From Verrucomicrobium sp. BvORR106 (GTDB lineage Bacteria; Verrucomicrobiota; Verrucomicrobiia; Verrucomicrobiales; Verrucomicrobiaceae), in contig NZ_BATR01000031.1 in assembly GCF_000739655.1 (NCBI RefSeq), positions 62,001 to 126,000 of the forward strand: a stretch of DNA of 64,000 nucleotides. The letters run 5' to 3'. The notes under the pieces are model-generated. The model worked only from the letters and a program-made list of their open reading frames with translations, was not told the origin of the DNA and did not search any database. Every line of letters starts with the position of its first letter. The stretch's first letter is position 1. The translations under genes were made by a program, and so were the position numbers. Below, piece after piece: positions 35,399-44,359 of this stretch.

Positions 35399-36658
35399 AT
35401 GATCCGCCAAGTCCTGCCCCGCCTGCTCGTGAGCACCCTTCTGCTGGGGGGAGTGACGGCGTCCCTGCCAGCGGCGGAGGCCCCCAATGCCTTCACCATG
35501 CCCCCGCACAGCTACTGGGAGCGGGAGCCGCAGGATCGGTTCACCCGGTTCAAGACGGACTTTGAGGCTGGAAAAGCTCCGCTGGACTTCAGCAGCGACA
35601 AAGCCTTCCTCACGAGCCTGCTCAAGGCCCTGGACATCCCGGCATCGACCCAGATGTGGGTGTTTTCCACCACGAGCCTGCAGCTCCGGTTCATCTCTCC
35701 CAGGAATCCGCGCTCGGTGTACTTCAACGACGAAGTTTCCATCGGTTACATCCCGGGAGGCCGCATCGAGGTGGCCTCGCTCGACCCCGATCTCGGCGCG
35801 ATTTTCTACATCTTCGACATCCCTCAGCCGGGCCAGGCCCCAGTGATCGAGCGCTCCAATCGCTGCATGAACTGCCATGCGGGCTCGGAAACAGGCCGGG
35901 TGCCGAACTGGGTGGTGGAATCCTCCCTGCCTGGGCCCACCGGGGGCAGCGTGAAGTCTTTCCGCCAGGAAACCACGGGCCATGGCATCCCGTTCAACGA
36001 ACGCTTCGCCGGCTGGCATGTGACGGGCAAGCACGCCATCACCGGCCACTGGGGCAACCTCATCGGCCGCCTGTCCCCGCAGGGCGTGCAGACGGAGTCC
36101 GTGGTGCCAGGAGAGCGGTTCGACGTGAACAAGTACCCGGTGGCCACCAGCGACATCCTGACCCACCTGGTATTTGAGCATCAGCTCGGGTTTGTGACCC
36201 GGCTCGTAGAGGCCACCTACCGCACCCGCGCTCTCCTGGAGGAGGACAAGGGACGCCTCACGCCTGCCCACAGCGCGGAGCTGGAAAAGATCGCCGACGC
36301 CTTTGTCCGGTACATCCTCTTTGCCGATGAGGTGAAGCTGCCCGCCGGGGGAGTGGAGGGCGATCCCGCCTTCGTGGCCGACTTCCTCAAGCCGCGCAAG
36401 ACCACCAGCGGAGGGGCCTCCCTGCGCGACTTCGACCTGCGCACCCGCGTCTTCAAGTACCGCTGCAGCTACATGATCCACTCGCCCGTGTTTCAGAAAA
36501 TGCCCGCCGAGATGAAGCAGCGCGTCTATCGGCGTCTCGGCCAGGCCCTGAGCGAGGGCAAACCGGACCCTGCCTACAGCTACCTGCCGGTAGAGGAGAA
36601 GCGGGCCATTGTGCAGATCCTCAAGGAGACCGTCCCGGACATCACCCGGCGGCCGTGA
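35399..36658 (+). CDS. Exported protein with a single CXXCH heme-binding motif
   Basis: A 419-residue protein with a signal peptide (about 1-26) and one CMNCH motif (Cys156, Cys159, His160) in the middle of the chain, so it can bind one covalent heme c. The ATG at 35399 begins MIRQVLPRLL; an upstream start at 35363 adds only polar residues. The surrounding sequence (about 30-150 and 165-419) does not match a cytochrome family I know. A Cys-poor C-terminal half with FKYRCSYMIHSPVFQKMP has one further Cys. It lies divergent from the TPR protein gene and upstream of a ribokinase. Function is unknown; electron transfer is only a guess. Confidence 0.72.
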   Translation: MIRQVLPRLLVSTLLLGGVTASLPAAEAPNAFTMPPHSYWEREPQDRFTRFKTDFEAGKAPLDFSSDKAFLTSLLKALDIPASTQMWVFSTTSLQLRFISPRNPRSVYFNDEVSIGYIPGGRIEVASLDPDLGAIFYIFDIPQPGQAPVIERSNRCMNCHAGSETGRVPNWVVESSLPGPTGGSVKSFRQETTGHGIPFNERFAGWHVTGKHAITGHWGNLIGRLSPQGVQTESVVPGERFDVNKYPVATSDILTHLVFEHQLGFVTRLVEATYRTRALLEEDKGRLTPAHSAELEKIADAFVRYILFADEVKLPAGGVEGDPAFVADFLKPRKTTSGGASLRDFDLRTRVFKYRCSYMIHSPVFQKMPAEMKQRVYRRLGQALSEGKPDPAYSYLPVEEKRAIVQILKETVPDITRRP

Positions 36659-36795
36659 GAGGAACAGGGCAGTTCCCGCACAAAGATTTTGCTGGGAACT
36701 TGCCAAAATACGCTGACAGAATGGGTGATTCACGGTGTTAATTGCACCTGAAAAAAGTAAGCCCGGCGTCTCCCCACGCCCCTCCACGTCCGCAC

Positions 36796-37914
36796 ATGTC
36801 TGATACTGTTCCGAACCCCGCCATTGCCGTTGTTGGCTCGCTGAACATTGATACTCAACTCTCGGTGCCGCAGTTGCCGGAATCGGGGACCACGGTGTCA
36901 GCCAGCAACATGAGCAGTTGTTATGGAGGCAAGGGGGCCAATCAAGCCGTCGCCGCGTGCCGTCAGGGAGCCTCGGTCAGCCTGATCGGCTCGGTGGGCA
37001 CAGACGCGGGTGGCAGCGCTTACCTTGAGTACCTCGTGGCCCAAGGGATCGATGTCTCGGCCGTGCAGCCGTATGAAGACACGCCAACTGGCCGCGCCTA
37101 CATCTGCGTCAATCCGGCGGGACAGAACTCAATTGTCACGCTGCCAGGTGCCAACGCCTACCTCATGGCGGAGCGGGTGGCTGAGAACATTGCTTTGATC
37201 GAAGGGGCCGACGTCGTGTTGTGCCAGCTGGAAGTGCCGGTGGAGTCCGTCGTCTACGCCCTCCAGACCGCCAACGAGTACGGCAAGACCACGATTCTGA
37301 ATCCCTCACCGCTGAACCCTGAGTTTCCGTGGGGTCAGGTACCGATCGACTTCCTGATCGTGAACGAGAAGGAAGCGGCTTCGTTGCTGGGCTACTTCGT
37401 GGAGAGCACCGCAGAGGCCCCCACGATTCGCTCCCAGATGGCCGACCTCGGGATCGGCACGCTCATCATCACCCGGGGCTCTGAGCACACTTTTGCCTTC
37501 AGCAGCAACCAGGCGCTCAAGGTGCCGCCTCCGCAGGTGTCGGTGGTGGACACCGTCGGCGCCGGGGATGCCTTCGCCGGGACTTTTGCCGTGCATTGGG
37601 CTCAGACTCGCAACCTGCTGGGCAGCCTGCGCAAGGCGAACATCGCCGGTGCTCTGGCCACCCAGCGCGAAGGGGCTCAGGATGCCATCCCGACCCGTGA
37701 AGAGGTGGATGACTATGGCAAGGCCCCCGCGCCGGAGCCGGAACCCGAGCCTGCTCCTGAAGAATCCAGCGAGGAATATTCGGAGTACCCTGCGGAAGGG
37801 GAGGGAGAAGCCCCTCAAGAAGAGCAGATCTGGGATGAGCAGCCAGCAGAGGAGGGAAGCGACCTGCCGACCTCTGAATCTGAGGACGAAGCGGAACCCA
37901 AACCGCAAGGTTGA
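36796..37914 (+). CDS. rbsK: Ribokinase-family (PfkB) sugar kinase with acidic C-terminal tail
   Basis: A 372-residue PfkB kinase. The N-terminal sugar-binding motif GGKGANQAVA and the ATP/catalytic motif DTVGAGDAFAG (catalytic Asp in GAGD) are intact, and the length of the kinase core (about 305 residues) is normal for ribokinase. After EEVDDYGK it carries an unusual 63-residue tail, Pro/Glu/Ser-rich and strongly acidic. The ATG at 36796 begins MSDTVPNPAI; upstream sequence is not conserved. Ribose is the default substrate but other sugars are possible. The aldo/keto reductase gene follows 113 bp later. Confidence 0.85.
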   Translation: MSDTVPNPAIAVVGSLNIDTQLSVPQLPESGTTVSASNMSSCYGGKGANQAVAACRQGASVSLIGSVGTDAGGSAYLEYLVAQGIDVSAVQPYEDTPTGRAYICVNPAGQNSIVTLPGANAYLMAERVAENIALIEGADVVLCQLEVPVESVVYALQTANEYGKTTILNPSPLNPEFPWGQVPIDFLIVNEKEAASLLGYFVESTAEAPTIRSQMADLGIGTLIITRGSEHTFAFSSNQALKVPPPQVSVVDTVGAGDAFAGTFAVHWAQTRNLLGSLRKANIAGALATQREGAQDAIPTREEVDDYGKAPAPEPEPEPAPEESSEEYSEYPAEGEGEAPQEEQIWDEQPAEEGSDLPTSESEDEAEPKPQG

Positions 37915-38027
37915 GCTCACCAGAGCCCGCCCAGACACCCCCTTCAGCAATCTGCGGCCATGGATTCGCAAGCCCCGCCTACGGGTTGGGCTTTGACCCC
38001 GCACCTTTTCACCGTATTACCTGTATT

Positions 38028-39152
38028 ATGGATCTCACACGCACCGCATTTGGCAGTTGGAGCGGCGGCCGCTTCATGCACTTTGGCGAAGCCCTCACAG
38101 ACGAGCGCTACGTTCAGCTCGTCCAGCGCTCCTATGAGAAGGGCACCCGCACATTCGTCACCGCTGATGTGTACGGCGGCGGCCGGGCCGACACCCTCTT
38201 GGGTGAGGCGCTCAAGGGCATCGACCGCAGCACCTACTCCTTGGTGGGCATCGTAGGCCATGACTTCTACGGCGGGCTGCGGGCGGGAGCCAAGGGCTAC
38301 CCCCGGTTTACCGAACCCGGCCTCCATGCTCCTGAGGAGTATGCCAGCTACGTCCAGATGGCCACGGAGAAGTCCCTGGAGCGCTGTGGAACGCAGAAGT
38401 TTGACCTCCTCATGCTGCACAATCCCGACACGACCGGCTACAGCAGCCCGGTGGTGTGGGACGCCCTGCGCGCGGTGAAGTCCAAGGGCCTGACGGACCA
38501 GCTGGGCATCGCCCCCGGGCCCGCCAACGGCTTCACTCTGGACATCATCGACTGCTTCGAGCGCTACGGCGCCGACATCGACTGGGCCATGATCATCCTC
38601 AACCCCTTCGAGCCGTGGCCGGGCCAGCACGTGCTGAGCGCCGCCCGCAAGCATGACGTGAAGCTGCTCGCCCGCGTCGTGGATTTCGGCGGCATCTTCC
38701 ATGATGACGTCAAGCCAGGGCACAAGTTCCGCGACGGTGATCACCGGAGCTACCGCCCCAAGGGCTGGGTGGAAGAAGGCAACGAGAAGCTCGAGAAGGT
38801 GCGCCCGATCGCCGAGAAATACGGCCTGACCATGCTGCAGCTCTCGGCGATCTGGGATCTGTCACAGGAGCCCGTGCGGAGCGTGGTGCCAACCCTCATC
38901 CAGGAAGCCGGTGAGGGTGCCAAGACCATCGAGTCCAAAGCCGATGAACTCGCGGCCCTGCCGGACATCACCTTCACCGCCGAAGAAGTGAAGGAAATCG
39001 CCGCCATCGGCGACAACACCGGCTGCATGAAGCTCAAGGGCGCCAGCGAGCGCCATGAAGGCCAGGAGGCCCGTCCGGACGAGTGGCCCATGCGCGGTGA
39101 GCTGCTTGAGGTGGCCAAGCGTTGGGAGCTCGGCAGCACTTGGGCATGGTGA
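38028..39152 (+). CDS. Aldo/keto reductase-fold protein with altered catalytic tetrad
   Basis: A 374-residue AKR-fold protein. The first barrel strand ends FVTADVYGGGRADTLLG, in which the position of the tetrad Asp is Val44 while the Tyr is kept (Tyr49). The strand expected to carry the Lys reads YSLVGIVGHDFYG, with no Lys. The His in LLMLHNPD is kept. The C-terminal part has the usual PTLIQEAGEGAKTIESKADELAAL segment. Loss of two tetrad residues suggests that it is either not an NADPH reductase or uses a different mechanism. I place the start at the ATG at 38028. It is preceded by a sugar kinase and followed by a repeat region. Confidence 0.75.
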   Translation: MDLTRTAFGSWSGGRFMHFGEALTDERYVQLVQRSYEKGTRTFVTADVYGGGRADTLLGEALKGIDRSTYSLVGIVGHDFYGGLRAGAKGYPRFTEPGLHAPEEYASYVQMATEKSLERCGTQKFDLLMLHNPDTTGYSSPVVWDALRAVKSKGLTDQLGIAPGPANGFTLDIIDCFERYGADIDWAMIILNPFEPWPGQHVLSAARKHDVKLLARVVDFGGIFHDDVKPGHKFRDGDHRSYRPKGWVEEGNEKLEKVRPIAEKYGLTMLQLSAIWDLSQEPVRSVVPTLIQEAGEGAKTIESKADELAALPDITFTAEEVKEIAAIGDNTGCMKLKGASERHEGQEARPDEWPMRGELLEVAKRWELGSTWAW

Positions 39153-39165
39153 TGTAGAACGGGAT

Positions 39166-39300
39166 GGGTTATGGGAGAGGGGTTATGGGTTAGAAGTTAA
39201 GAGTTGTGGGTTGGACGAGGTCAAGTTTCGTGGGAGCTGCCTTCTGCCGGTTCGGCCCATCAACGAATTCCTCATAACCCTTAACTCATAACATCTAACC
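39166..39300. repeat. Inverted AT-rich simple repeats between the AKR gene and the GHL10 gene
   Basis: GGGTTATGGGTTAGAAGTTAAGAGTTGTGGG-like sequence at 39180-39212 is matched in inverse by ATAACCCTTAACTCATAACATCTAAC at 39273-39298 with several mismatches. Similar TTAACTCATAAC-like units occur in other gaps of this window. No gene is seen. Confidence 0.45.
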
Positions 39301-39309
39301 CCCTTACTC

Positions 39310-40458
39310 ATGCCCCGCCTTGCTGCCAGCCTGCTGCTGTTCTTTGCCGTCCTCTTCTCCCTGGCCGTTCCAGCCTCCGCCGAGATGCGGGGAGCCTGGG
39401 TGGCCTCGGTGCACAATCTGAACTTCCCGTCCCGCACGGGACTTTCCGCCGACCAGCAGAGAGCGGAGATCCGACGCATCATCAGCATCGCGGCGGCGTG
39501 CCGTCTGAATACCCTGATGGTGCAGGTGCGTCCGGAGGGGGATGCATTGTATCGGTCGCGTCTCGAACCCTGGAGCCGATTCCTCACCGGCACGCAGGGG
39601 GTGGATCCGGGTTATGACCCGCTGGCCACATTCATTGCTGAAGGGAAGAGCCAGGGCATTGCCATCCACGCCTGGATCAACCCGTATCGCGCCTCCACCA
39701 GCAAGGCTGGCAAGGCGGAAAATCACATCTCCCGCACCATGCCCGGAGCCGTGCGCAGGGTTGGGTCCATGCTCTGGATGGATCCCGGCGATCCAGCAGT
39801 GCGCCAGCATGTGGTGCGCGTCGTGGAGGACATCGTCCGACGCTATGCCGTGCGCGGGGTCATTCTGGATGACTACTTCTATCCGTACCCCGGCACCGGT
39901 CTGCCACGTGGCACATTCCCAGATGACACCACCTATGGCCGCTACCAGGCCGGTGGTGGTCAGCTCAACCGTGCCGACTGGCGGCGTGAGAACGTGAACA
40001 CGCTGATTCGCGAACTGCACACGGTGGTGCATGCGAACCGCCAGGGAGCCTGGTTTGGCGTGAGCCCATTTGGCATCTACCGGCCCAACGTCCCACGCGG
40101 GGTGGAAGCCCAGTTGGACCAGTTGACCGAGCTCTACTCAGATCCCGTGGCCTGGCTCCGCGAGGGGACAGTGGACTACCTTTCCCCGCAGCTCTACTGG
40201 ACCGACGCCGGTCCCCAGAGTTTTTCCTCGCTCCTCGGCTGGTGGCGCAGCTCCAGCGTGAATCCGCGCGGCATCCTGGTCTTCCCAAGCCTCGCCGTGG
40301 ACCGTCTGGGTGGCAGCCACAACTGGCCGGTTCAGGAAATCAGCCGTCAGCTCGACATCGAGTCTTCGATCCGGCCCAAGGGCGGGTTCATCATCTGGAG
40401 CATGGCGCCGTTGATGCGGAATACCAAGGGGGTGAACGGGGTGCTGCAGGGGACGTAA
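39310..40458 (+). CDS. Exported family-10-like glycosyl hydrolase (GHL10, DUF187-type)
   Basis: A 382-residue protein with a signal peptide (about 1-24, ending VPASAE) followed immediately by MRGAWVASVHNLNFPS, the start of the GHL10 domain (PF02638). Further family stretches are MVQVRPEGDALY, GIAIHAWINPYR, GVILDDYFYPYPG and WFGVSPFGIYRP; the conserved Asp pair in ILDDYFYP and the acidic LYWTDAG stretch are plausible catalytic residues. GHL10 enzymes are poorly characterised, and some act on peptidoglycan-related glycans (denuded glycan hydrolases in E. coli DigH). It is a single gene, with a repeat cluster following. Confidence 0.85.
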   Translation: MPRLAASLLLFFAVLFSLAVPASAEMRGAWVASVHNLNFPSRTGLSADQQRAEIRRIISIAAACRLNTLMVQVRPEGDALYRSRLEPWSRFLTGTQGVDPGYDPLATFIAEGKSQGIAIHAWINPYRASTSKAGKAENHISRTMPGAVRRVGSMLWMDPGDPAVRQHVVRVVEDIVRRYAVRGVILDDYFYPYPGTGLPRGTFPDDTTYGRYQAGGGQLNRADWRRENVNTLIRELHTVVHANRQGAWFGVSPFGIYRPNVPRGVEAQLDQLTELYSDPVAWLREGTVDYLSPQLYWTDAGPQSFSSLLGWWRSSSVNPRGILVFPSLAVDRLGGSHNWPVQEISRQLDIESSIRPKGGFIIWSMAPLMRNTKGVNGVLQGT

Positions 40459-40460
40459 GG

Positions 40461-40501
40461 CCCGCTGCGCGGGAGACACAAGACGGCAAGACCTGAGCTG
40501 A
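40461..40501 (+). repeat. Copy 2 of the CCCGCTGCGC-type repeat
   Basis: Same motif as 14037-14073, with an eight-base insertion before the TGAGCTGA end. It begins 3 bp after the GHL10 stop codon. Confidence 0.5.
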
Positions 40502-40584
40502 CCCTTGATGAAGTGTCGCGTTCCTACAGCCAAACACTTTGAGTTGTAGGGCGACCGCCTCGGTTGCCGGATCAGGGGTGGCAC

Positions 40585-40714
40585 GCTCTGACCGCGTAAA
40601 CGCGGAACTCCAACCCTGACGGCGAACAGGAGGTGGTCCGTAGGCTATCAGGGACCGGTGTGATACTGCCGGGAACGTGCGACTGAGCGGGGCTGGGAAC
40701 CCCCGCCTCCTTTA
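40585..40714 (+). repeat. 130-bp dispersed repeat, copy A
   Basis: Inverted copy of 51717-51846. The first 42 bp match at 41 of 42 positions and the last 34 bp match perfectly; the middle 54 bp align without gaps at about 35 of 54. It contains the hairpin CCGCG-TAAA-CGCGG and a GGGG...CCCC hairpin near its end. No ORF. The constant length with a diverged centre suggests a structured element, not a decayed gene. Confidence 0.85.
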
Positions 40715-40890
40715 CCCGCAAACAAGCTGCAAGATCATGTGGCCGCAGAGTACAGGAGGCGGGATCTCCGGTCCCGCTGGTGAGCGAAGGGAAAGAACCT
40801 CACAACCGACGCTGACGCACCAAGCCCTCCACTCGTCATTTCCTGAACCCGGAGGGTTTGATGATTAGCCATGGCGTCGGCCGAGCGGAA

Positions 40891-42057
40891 CTACGCCACC
40901 ACCACCCGCGCCACCCGGGCGGTGATGCCGGTAAACACGTGCCACGAGATTGTGCCGGCCTTGTCGGCGACTTCCTCTGCGGAGATCTTTGACTCACCCT
41001 GGGTGCCGAGGAGTACCACTTCATCGCCAGGCATCACCGGCTGATCGGCGGGGAGGTCGGTCACATCCACCATGATCTGGTCCATGGTCACACGACCCAG
41101 CAGGGGGCAGCGCCGCCCATGGAGGAGGACAAAGGCATTTTTTCCTGAAACCTGCCGGGGGTAGCCATCGGCATAGCCGCAGGCCAGGGTGGCCACCCTG
41201 GTGGGCCGGCGGGTCACATGACTGCGGCCGTAGCTGATGCCGTGTCCCTCCGGGAGCTCACGCGCCAGAATGACCCGGGTCTTCCAGGTCAGCACGGGCT
41301 GGAGCTTTTCCTGGTAAGGATCACCCAGCCCGGTGCCAGAGAGGGGGTCCACGCCATAGAGCATGAGACCGGGCCGCACCAGGTTGCAAAATTCGTGACC
41401 AGAGGGATAGCCCAGCAATCCAGCACTGCTGGCCAGGTCCACCCAGCGCGGCTGGAGGCCGGACACCTGCGCGAGCCGGACGCTTTGATGAAACAACTCG
41501 ATCTGGCGGCGGGTGAAGCCGGCGTCTTCGTCCGGGGAGGGGAGATGGGTGGCGAGCCCCTCCCAGGAGATGTGGGGCAGCGCGACCAGCGCTCTCACCG
41601 TGTCCTCAGTCCACTCGGGTTCTATGAAACCCATGCGACCCATGCCGGTGTCCAGCACCACATGGCCGCGGGCGGTGGCGCCCAGGCGACCGGCCAGTTC
41701 GCTCCAGGCGCGCGCTTCGGCCAGAGAGTTCACACAGACGTGAAAACCGGCCCGCAGCGCGGGTTCCTGTTCCTCCGCCAGGCAGGTGCCCAGCAGCAGG
41801 ATGGGGGTCTCCAGACCGGCCGAGCGCAGTTCCAGGGCCTCCTGCAAGTTGGCCACGCCAGAGACCGCCACGTGATCCTGCAAGGCCCGCGCGACGGCAA
41901 CGGCCCCATGACCGTAGGCATTGGCCTTGACCACCGCCATGAGATCGAGCCCGCTCTGGGTGCGGGCCACGCCGGCGTTGTGGCGCAGGGCGGAGAGAGA
42001 GATTTCAACCCAGCAACGATGCACGACGGCAACAGCGGCAGAAGACGGAGAGGACAT
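40891..42057 (-). CDS. alr: Alanine racemase
   Basis: A 388-residue PLP enzyme making D-alanine for peptidoglycan. The PLP lysine is Lys44 in AVVKANAYGHG. The C-terminal domain has SYGRSHVTRRPTRVATLACGY-type residues (shared as SYG and ACGYADGYPR) and a metal/acid region GRVTMDQIMVDVTDLP. Length is normal. It lies 26 bp downstream of a DUF1802 gene on the same strand, with which it may be co-transcribed. Confidence 0.95.
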   Translation of the reverse strand: MSSPSSAAVAVVHRCWVEISLSALRHNAGVARTQSGLDLMAVVKANAYGHGAVAVARALQDHVAVSGVANLQEALELRSAGLETPILLLGTCLAEEQEPALRAGFHVCVNSLAEARAWSELAGRLGATARGHVVLDTGMGRMGFIEPEWTEDTVRALVALPHISWEGLATHLPSPDEDAGFTRRQIELFHQSVRLAQVSGLQPRWVDLASSAGLLGYPSGHEFCNLVRPGLMLYGVDPLSGTGLGDPYQEKLQPVLTWKTRVILARELPEGHGISYGRSHVTRRPTRVATLACGYADGYPRQVSGKNAFVLLHGRRCPLLGRVTMDQIMVDVTDLPADQPVMPGDEVVLLGTQGESKISAEEVADKAGTISWHVFTGITARVARVVVA

Positions 42058-42083
42058 GGACAGCCTGGATCAGCAAAACAAAC

Positions 42084-42686
42084 TCAACCCAGCACAGCCT
42101 TGATCTTTTCAGCCGTCTCGTTCCAAACCTCATCCGCCAGCACCGGGGTGACGATGGGTTCAAAGTCCTTGCCTTCCGGGGGCAGTTTCACCCAGGAACG
42201 GCAACCACCGTAACCTTTCAAGTACGGGAAAGACCACGTGATGGGCAGCTTGTGCACCCGCACCAGGGCAATGTGCAGACAGCTCTCCTCATTCCAGGCG
42301 AAGCGCTCGCGGACGACCTCCTCCTTCCACACGTGAAAGGGAGCGAGCGCGGCCAGTTTGTCCCAGTCCGTGATGCGCCAGATCTGCAGCGTCTTGGCGA
42401 AGTACTTCACATCCACCAGTTCGCGCTCTTCATCCTGGGGGACAGCGACCTTGTCCGCATCCTCCGGCAGCCAGAGGAGCTGATCACCCTGGGCGTGGAA
42501 GCCGGTGGGGAACAGCCAGAAATCCTCATGCTCAAAATGGAAACCCTTCTTGCCCTCATGGATCCCGCCTTTACGCAGGATCAGAGTCTGCACCCCCTGG
42601 CCGAGGGCTTCACAGACGAACGCCCATTCTTTGAATCCGACAGGCGCTGCGGTTGAGGTCGAAGTTTCAGGTGTGAGGTCGGACAT
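42084..42686 (-). CDS. DUF1802 family protein
   Basis: A 200-residue cytosolic protein. The N-terminal EWAFVCEALGQGVQTLILRK, GGIHEG and DFWLFPTGFHAQGDQLLW match the DUF1802 family (PF08819), which has no known function. The C-terminal half contains VKYFAKTLQIWRITDWDKLAAL and ends in KAVLG. The gene is upstream of alr on the same strand with a 26-bp gap. A link to cell-wall precursor supply is only suggested by this neighbour. Confidence 0.8.
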   Translation of the reverse strand: MSDLTPETSTSTAAPVGFKEWAFVCEALGQGVQTLILRKGGIHEGKKGFHFEHEDFWLFPTGFHAQGDQLLWLPEDADKVAVPQDEERELVDVKYFAKTLQIWRITDWDKLAALAPFHVWKEEVVRERFAWNEESCLHIALVRVHKLPITWSFPYLKGYGGCRSWVKLPPEGKDFEPIVTPVLADEVWNETAEKIKAVLG

Positions 42687-42893
42687 GCGAGGGATCCAGT
42701 GAGGCGGGCTTGCGGTGATCGTTGCGTTAATTTAGCTACGCATTCCAAGGGGGGATTGCGAGCAGAGATACGAAATTGTGTGGAACTGTGCTGGTACCTC
42801 CTCACTCACCCCACCGGCACAATTCCGACTCATCACGAGTTTTCAGTTGCCAGCCATGGATTTCTCAATACAGTTTGCCTCCGCTGTTAAAAT

Positions 42894-42969
42894 GGTGGCC
42901 GTAGCTCAACGGTGGAGTCCCAGATTGTGATTCTGGTTGTTGCGGGTTCGAGTCCCGTCGGTCACCCCA
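42894..42969 (+). tRNA. tRNA-His (anticodon GUG)
   Basis: The cloverleaf is complete: acceptor stem GTGGCCG (42895-42901) with CGGTCAC; D arm with GCTC/GAGT; anticodon stem CCAGA/TCTGG with loop TTGTGAT (anticodon GTG at 42927-42929); T arm with GGGTTCGAGTCCC. A G lies at position -1 (42894) facing C73, the tRNA-His hallmark, and the CCA end is encoded (42967-42969). It precedes rnc by 36 bp. Confidence 0.97.
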
Positions 42970-43005
42970 ACAGCGTCTTTTCGTGGCAATCGCCACACCC
43001 CGTAA

Positions 43006-43722
43006 ATGGATTCGCTGGAGTCGCGCATCGCCTATCAGTTCAAGCAGCCCGAACTGCTGCAAGAGGCACTGACGCACCCAAGTCTGCCCTACGAGAGCAA
43101 GAACCCGCAGCGGCACAATCAACGCCTGGAGTACCTGGGTGATGCCGTGCTGCAGCTGGTGCTCTCTGAGGCGATCTACCACCAGTTTCCGCTCGACGAC
43201 GAAGGGCTGCTCACCAAGCTGCGCACGCGGCTGGTCCAGACCCGCACACTTGCCCTCATCGCCCGGCACCTCAATTTGGGCCGGGACCTCCTGCTGGGCA
43301 AAGGAGAGGAATCCAACGGGGGACGCTCCCGCGAGTCCACCCTGGCAGATGTAATGGAAGCGGTCATCGGGGCCGTGTACTTGGATGGAGGTATCGAAGC
43401 GGTGCGCCCCTTTGTCCTGCAACACTGGAGCCACGATCTGGCAGCGCTCCAGCATTCACCCGTCGAGCTGAATCCCAAAGGACAGCTTCAGGAGCTCCTT
43501 CAAGGTGAGGGAGGCAACACGCCCACCTACCGAATCATTGCTGCCGAGGGTCCAGATCACGAAAAGGTCTTTCAGGCCGTCGTTGTCTGGCAGGATCGGG
43601 ATCTCGCAGCCGGAACGGGACGCAGCAAGAAAGAGGCCCAAACCGCGGCCGCCCAAGCAGCCCTGGCGCTGCCAGAAATCGTGGCCCTGGCAGAGAAGGC
43701 CAGCGGCACCAACGTGGGCTGA
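43006..43722 (+). CDS. rnc: Ribonuclease III
   Basis: A 238-residue double-stranded RNA endonuclease for rRNA and mRNA processing. The catalytic signature RLEYLGDAV (40-48) has Glu42 and Asp46, with the second acidic pair in ADVMEAVIGAVYLDGG. The C-terminal dsRNA-binding domain (about 155-228) starts at NPKGQLQELLQ and ends around KKEAQTAAAQAAL. It follows the tRNA-His gene by 36 bp. era is not adjacent. Confidence 0.96.
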   Translation: MDSLESRIAYQFKQPELLQEALTHPSLPYESKNPQRHNQRLEYLGDAVLQLVLSEAIYHQFPLDDEGLLTKLRTRLVQTRTLALIARHLNLGRDLLLGKGEESNGGRSRESTLADVMEAVIGAVYLDGGIEAVRPFVLQHWSHDLAALQHSPVELNPKGQLQELLQGEGGNTPTYRIIAAEGPDHEKVFQAVVVWQDRDLAAGTGRSKKEAQTAAAQAALALPEIVALAEKASGTNVG

Positions 43723-44359
43723 GCGATCAGGCAAGCTAGCTAGCTCATGGGCCAGCTGGGGCACCAGTTGAAGCCAGCACCCATCCTATGATGGAAATTA
43801 TAGCGTCCCCTTCTCCTTGTCAGAAGCGAACCCAGATTTGCGAAGCCGTGCTTAGCCGCGTTGCGAAGGCGCTAGCTGTTTATGGTTTCTCAACAAATTC
43901 GGTGTCACAGAGCTCAATCCATCGAATCTTAATAGTTTATACTGCTTAAATACTAAGATACATTTATCATTAATGAGGACGTGATCAATTCTTGTGAACA
44001 AAATTGCGAAGAACCAAGCCAACAATCTCAATCTTGTTCTCAAACGAGACGAGGAGGGCACTTGGCTCCCATCCTGTACCCAGATTCTTCACGTGCCCAT
44101 TCGCTGTGGAACGGTTTTGTCACCGATGAAGAACACGGTTGTTAACATGCCCACAGCCTATACGGATATGAAGTGTTGGGGTTCAAAATTTAATGAATCA
44201 TAACGCTGGGAAGAACTTCGGGCCGGAACCGGACCAGCGAAGTGCCCTTGAAGGGAAAAGCAGACAGTCAAGAGCGGGACGTGCTCATTCTTGCGTTCAA
44301 CGGGAAATCGCGCCAAGGTGACGGTTCACGTTTCACTTCCTGCGCCTCCCCTTTTTTCC
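43723..44359. other. AT-rich intergenic region before aroC
   Basis: About 640 bp without a gene that I can support. The middle part (about 43860-44200) is clearly AT-richer than neighbours, with stretches such as CTTAATAGTTTATACTGC. Two short antiparallel ORFs (69 codons each, at 43852-44061 on the minus and 43994-44203 on the plus strand) show no family resemblance. AGCTAGCTAGCT at 43735-43746 is a perfect 12-bp palindrome. The base composition suggests acquired or decayed DNA. Confidence 0.5.

Noticed and set aside
40627-40680. Riboswitch in the centre of the 130-bp repeat
   Set aside because: It does not resemble any riboswitch consensus that I know and lies downstream of convergent gene ends, not before a start codon.
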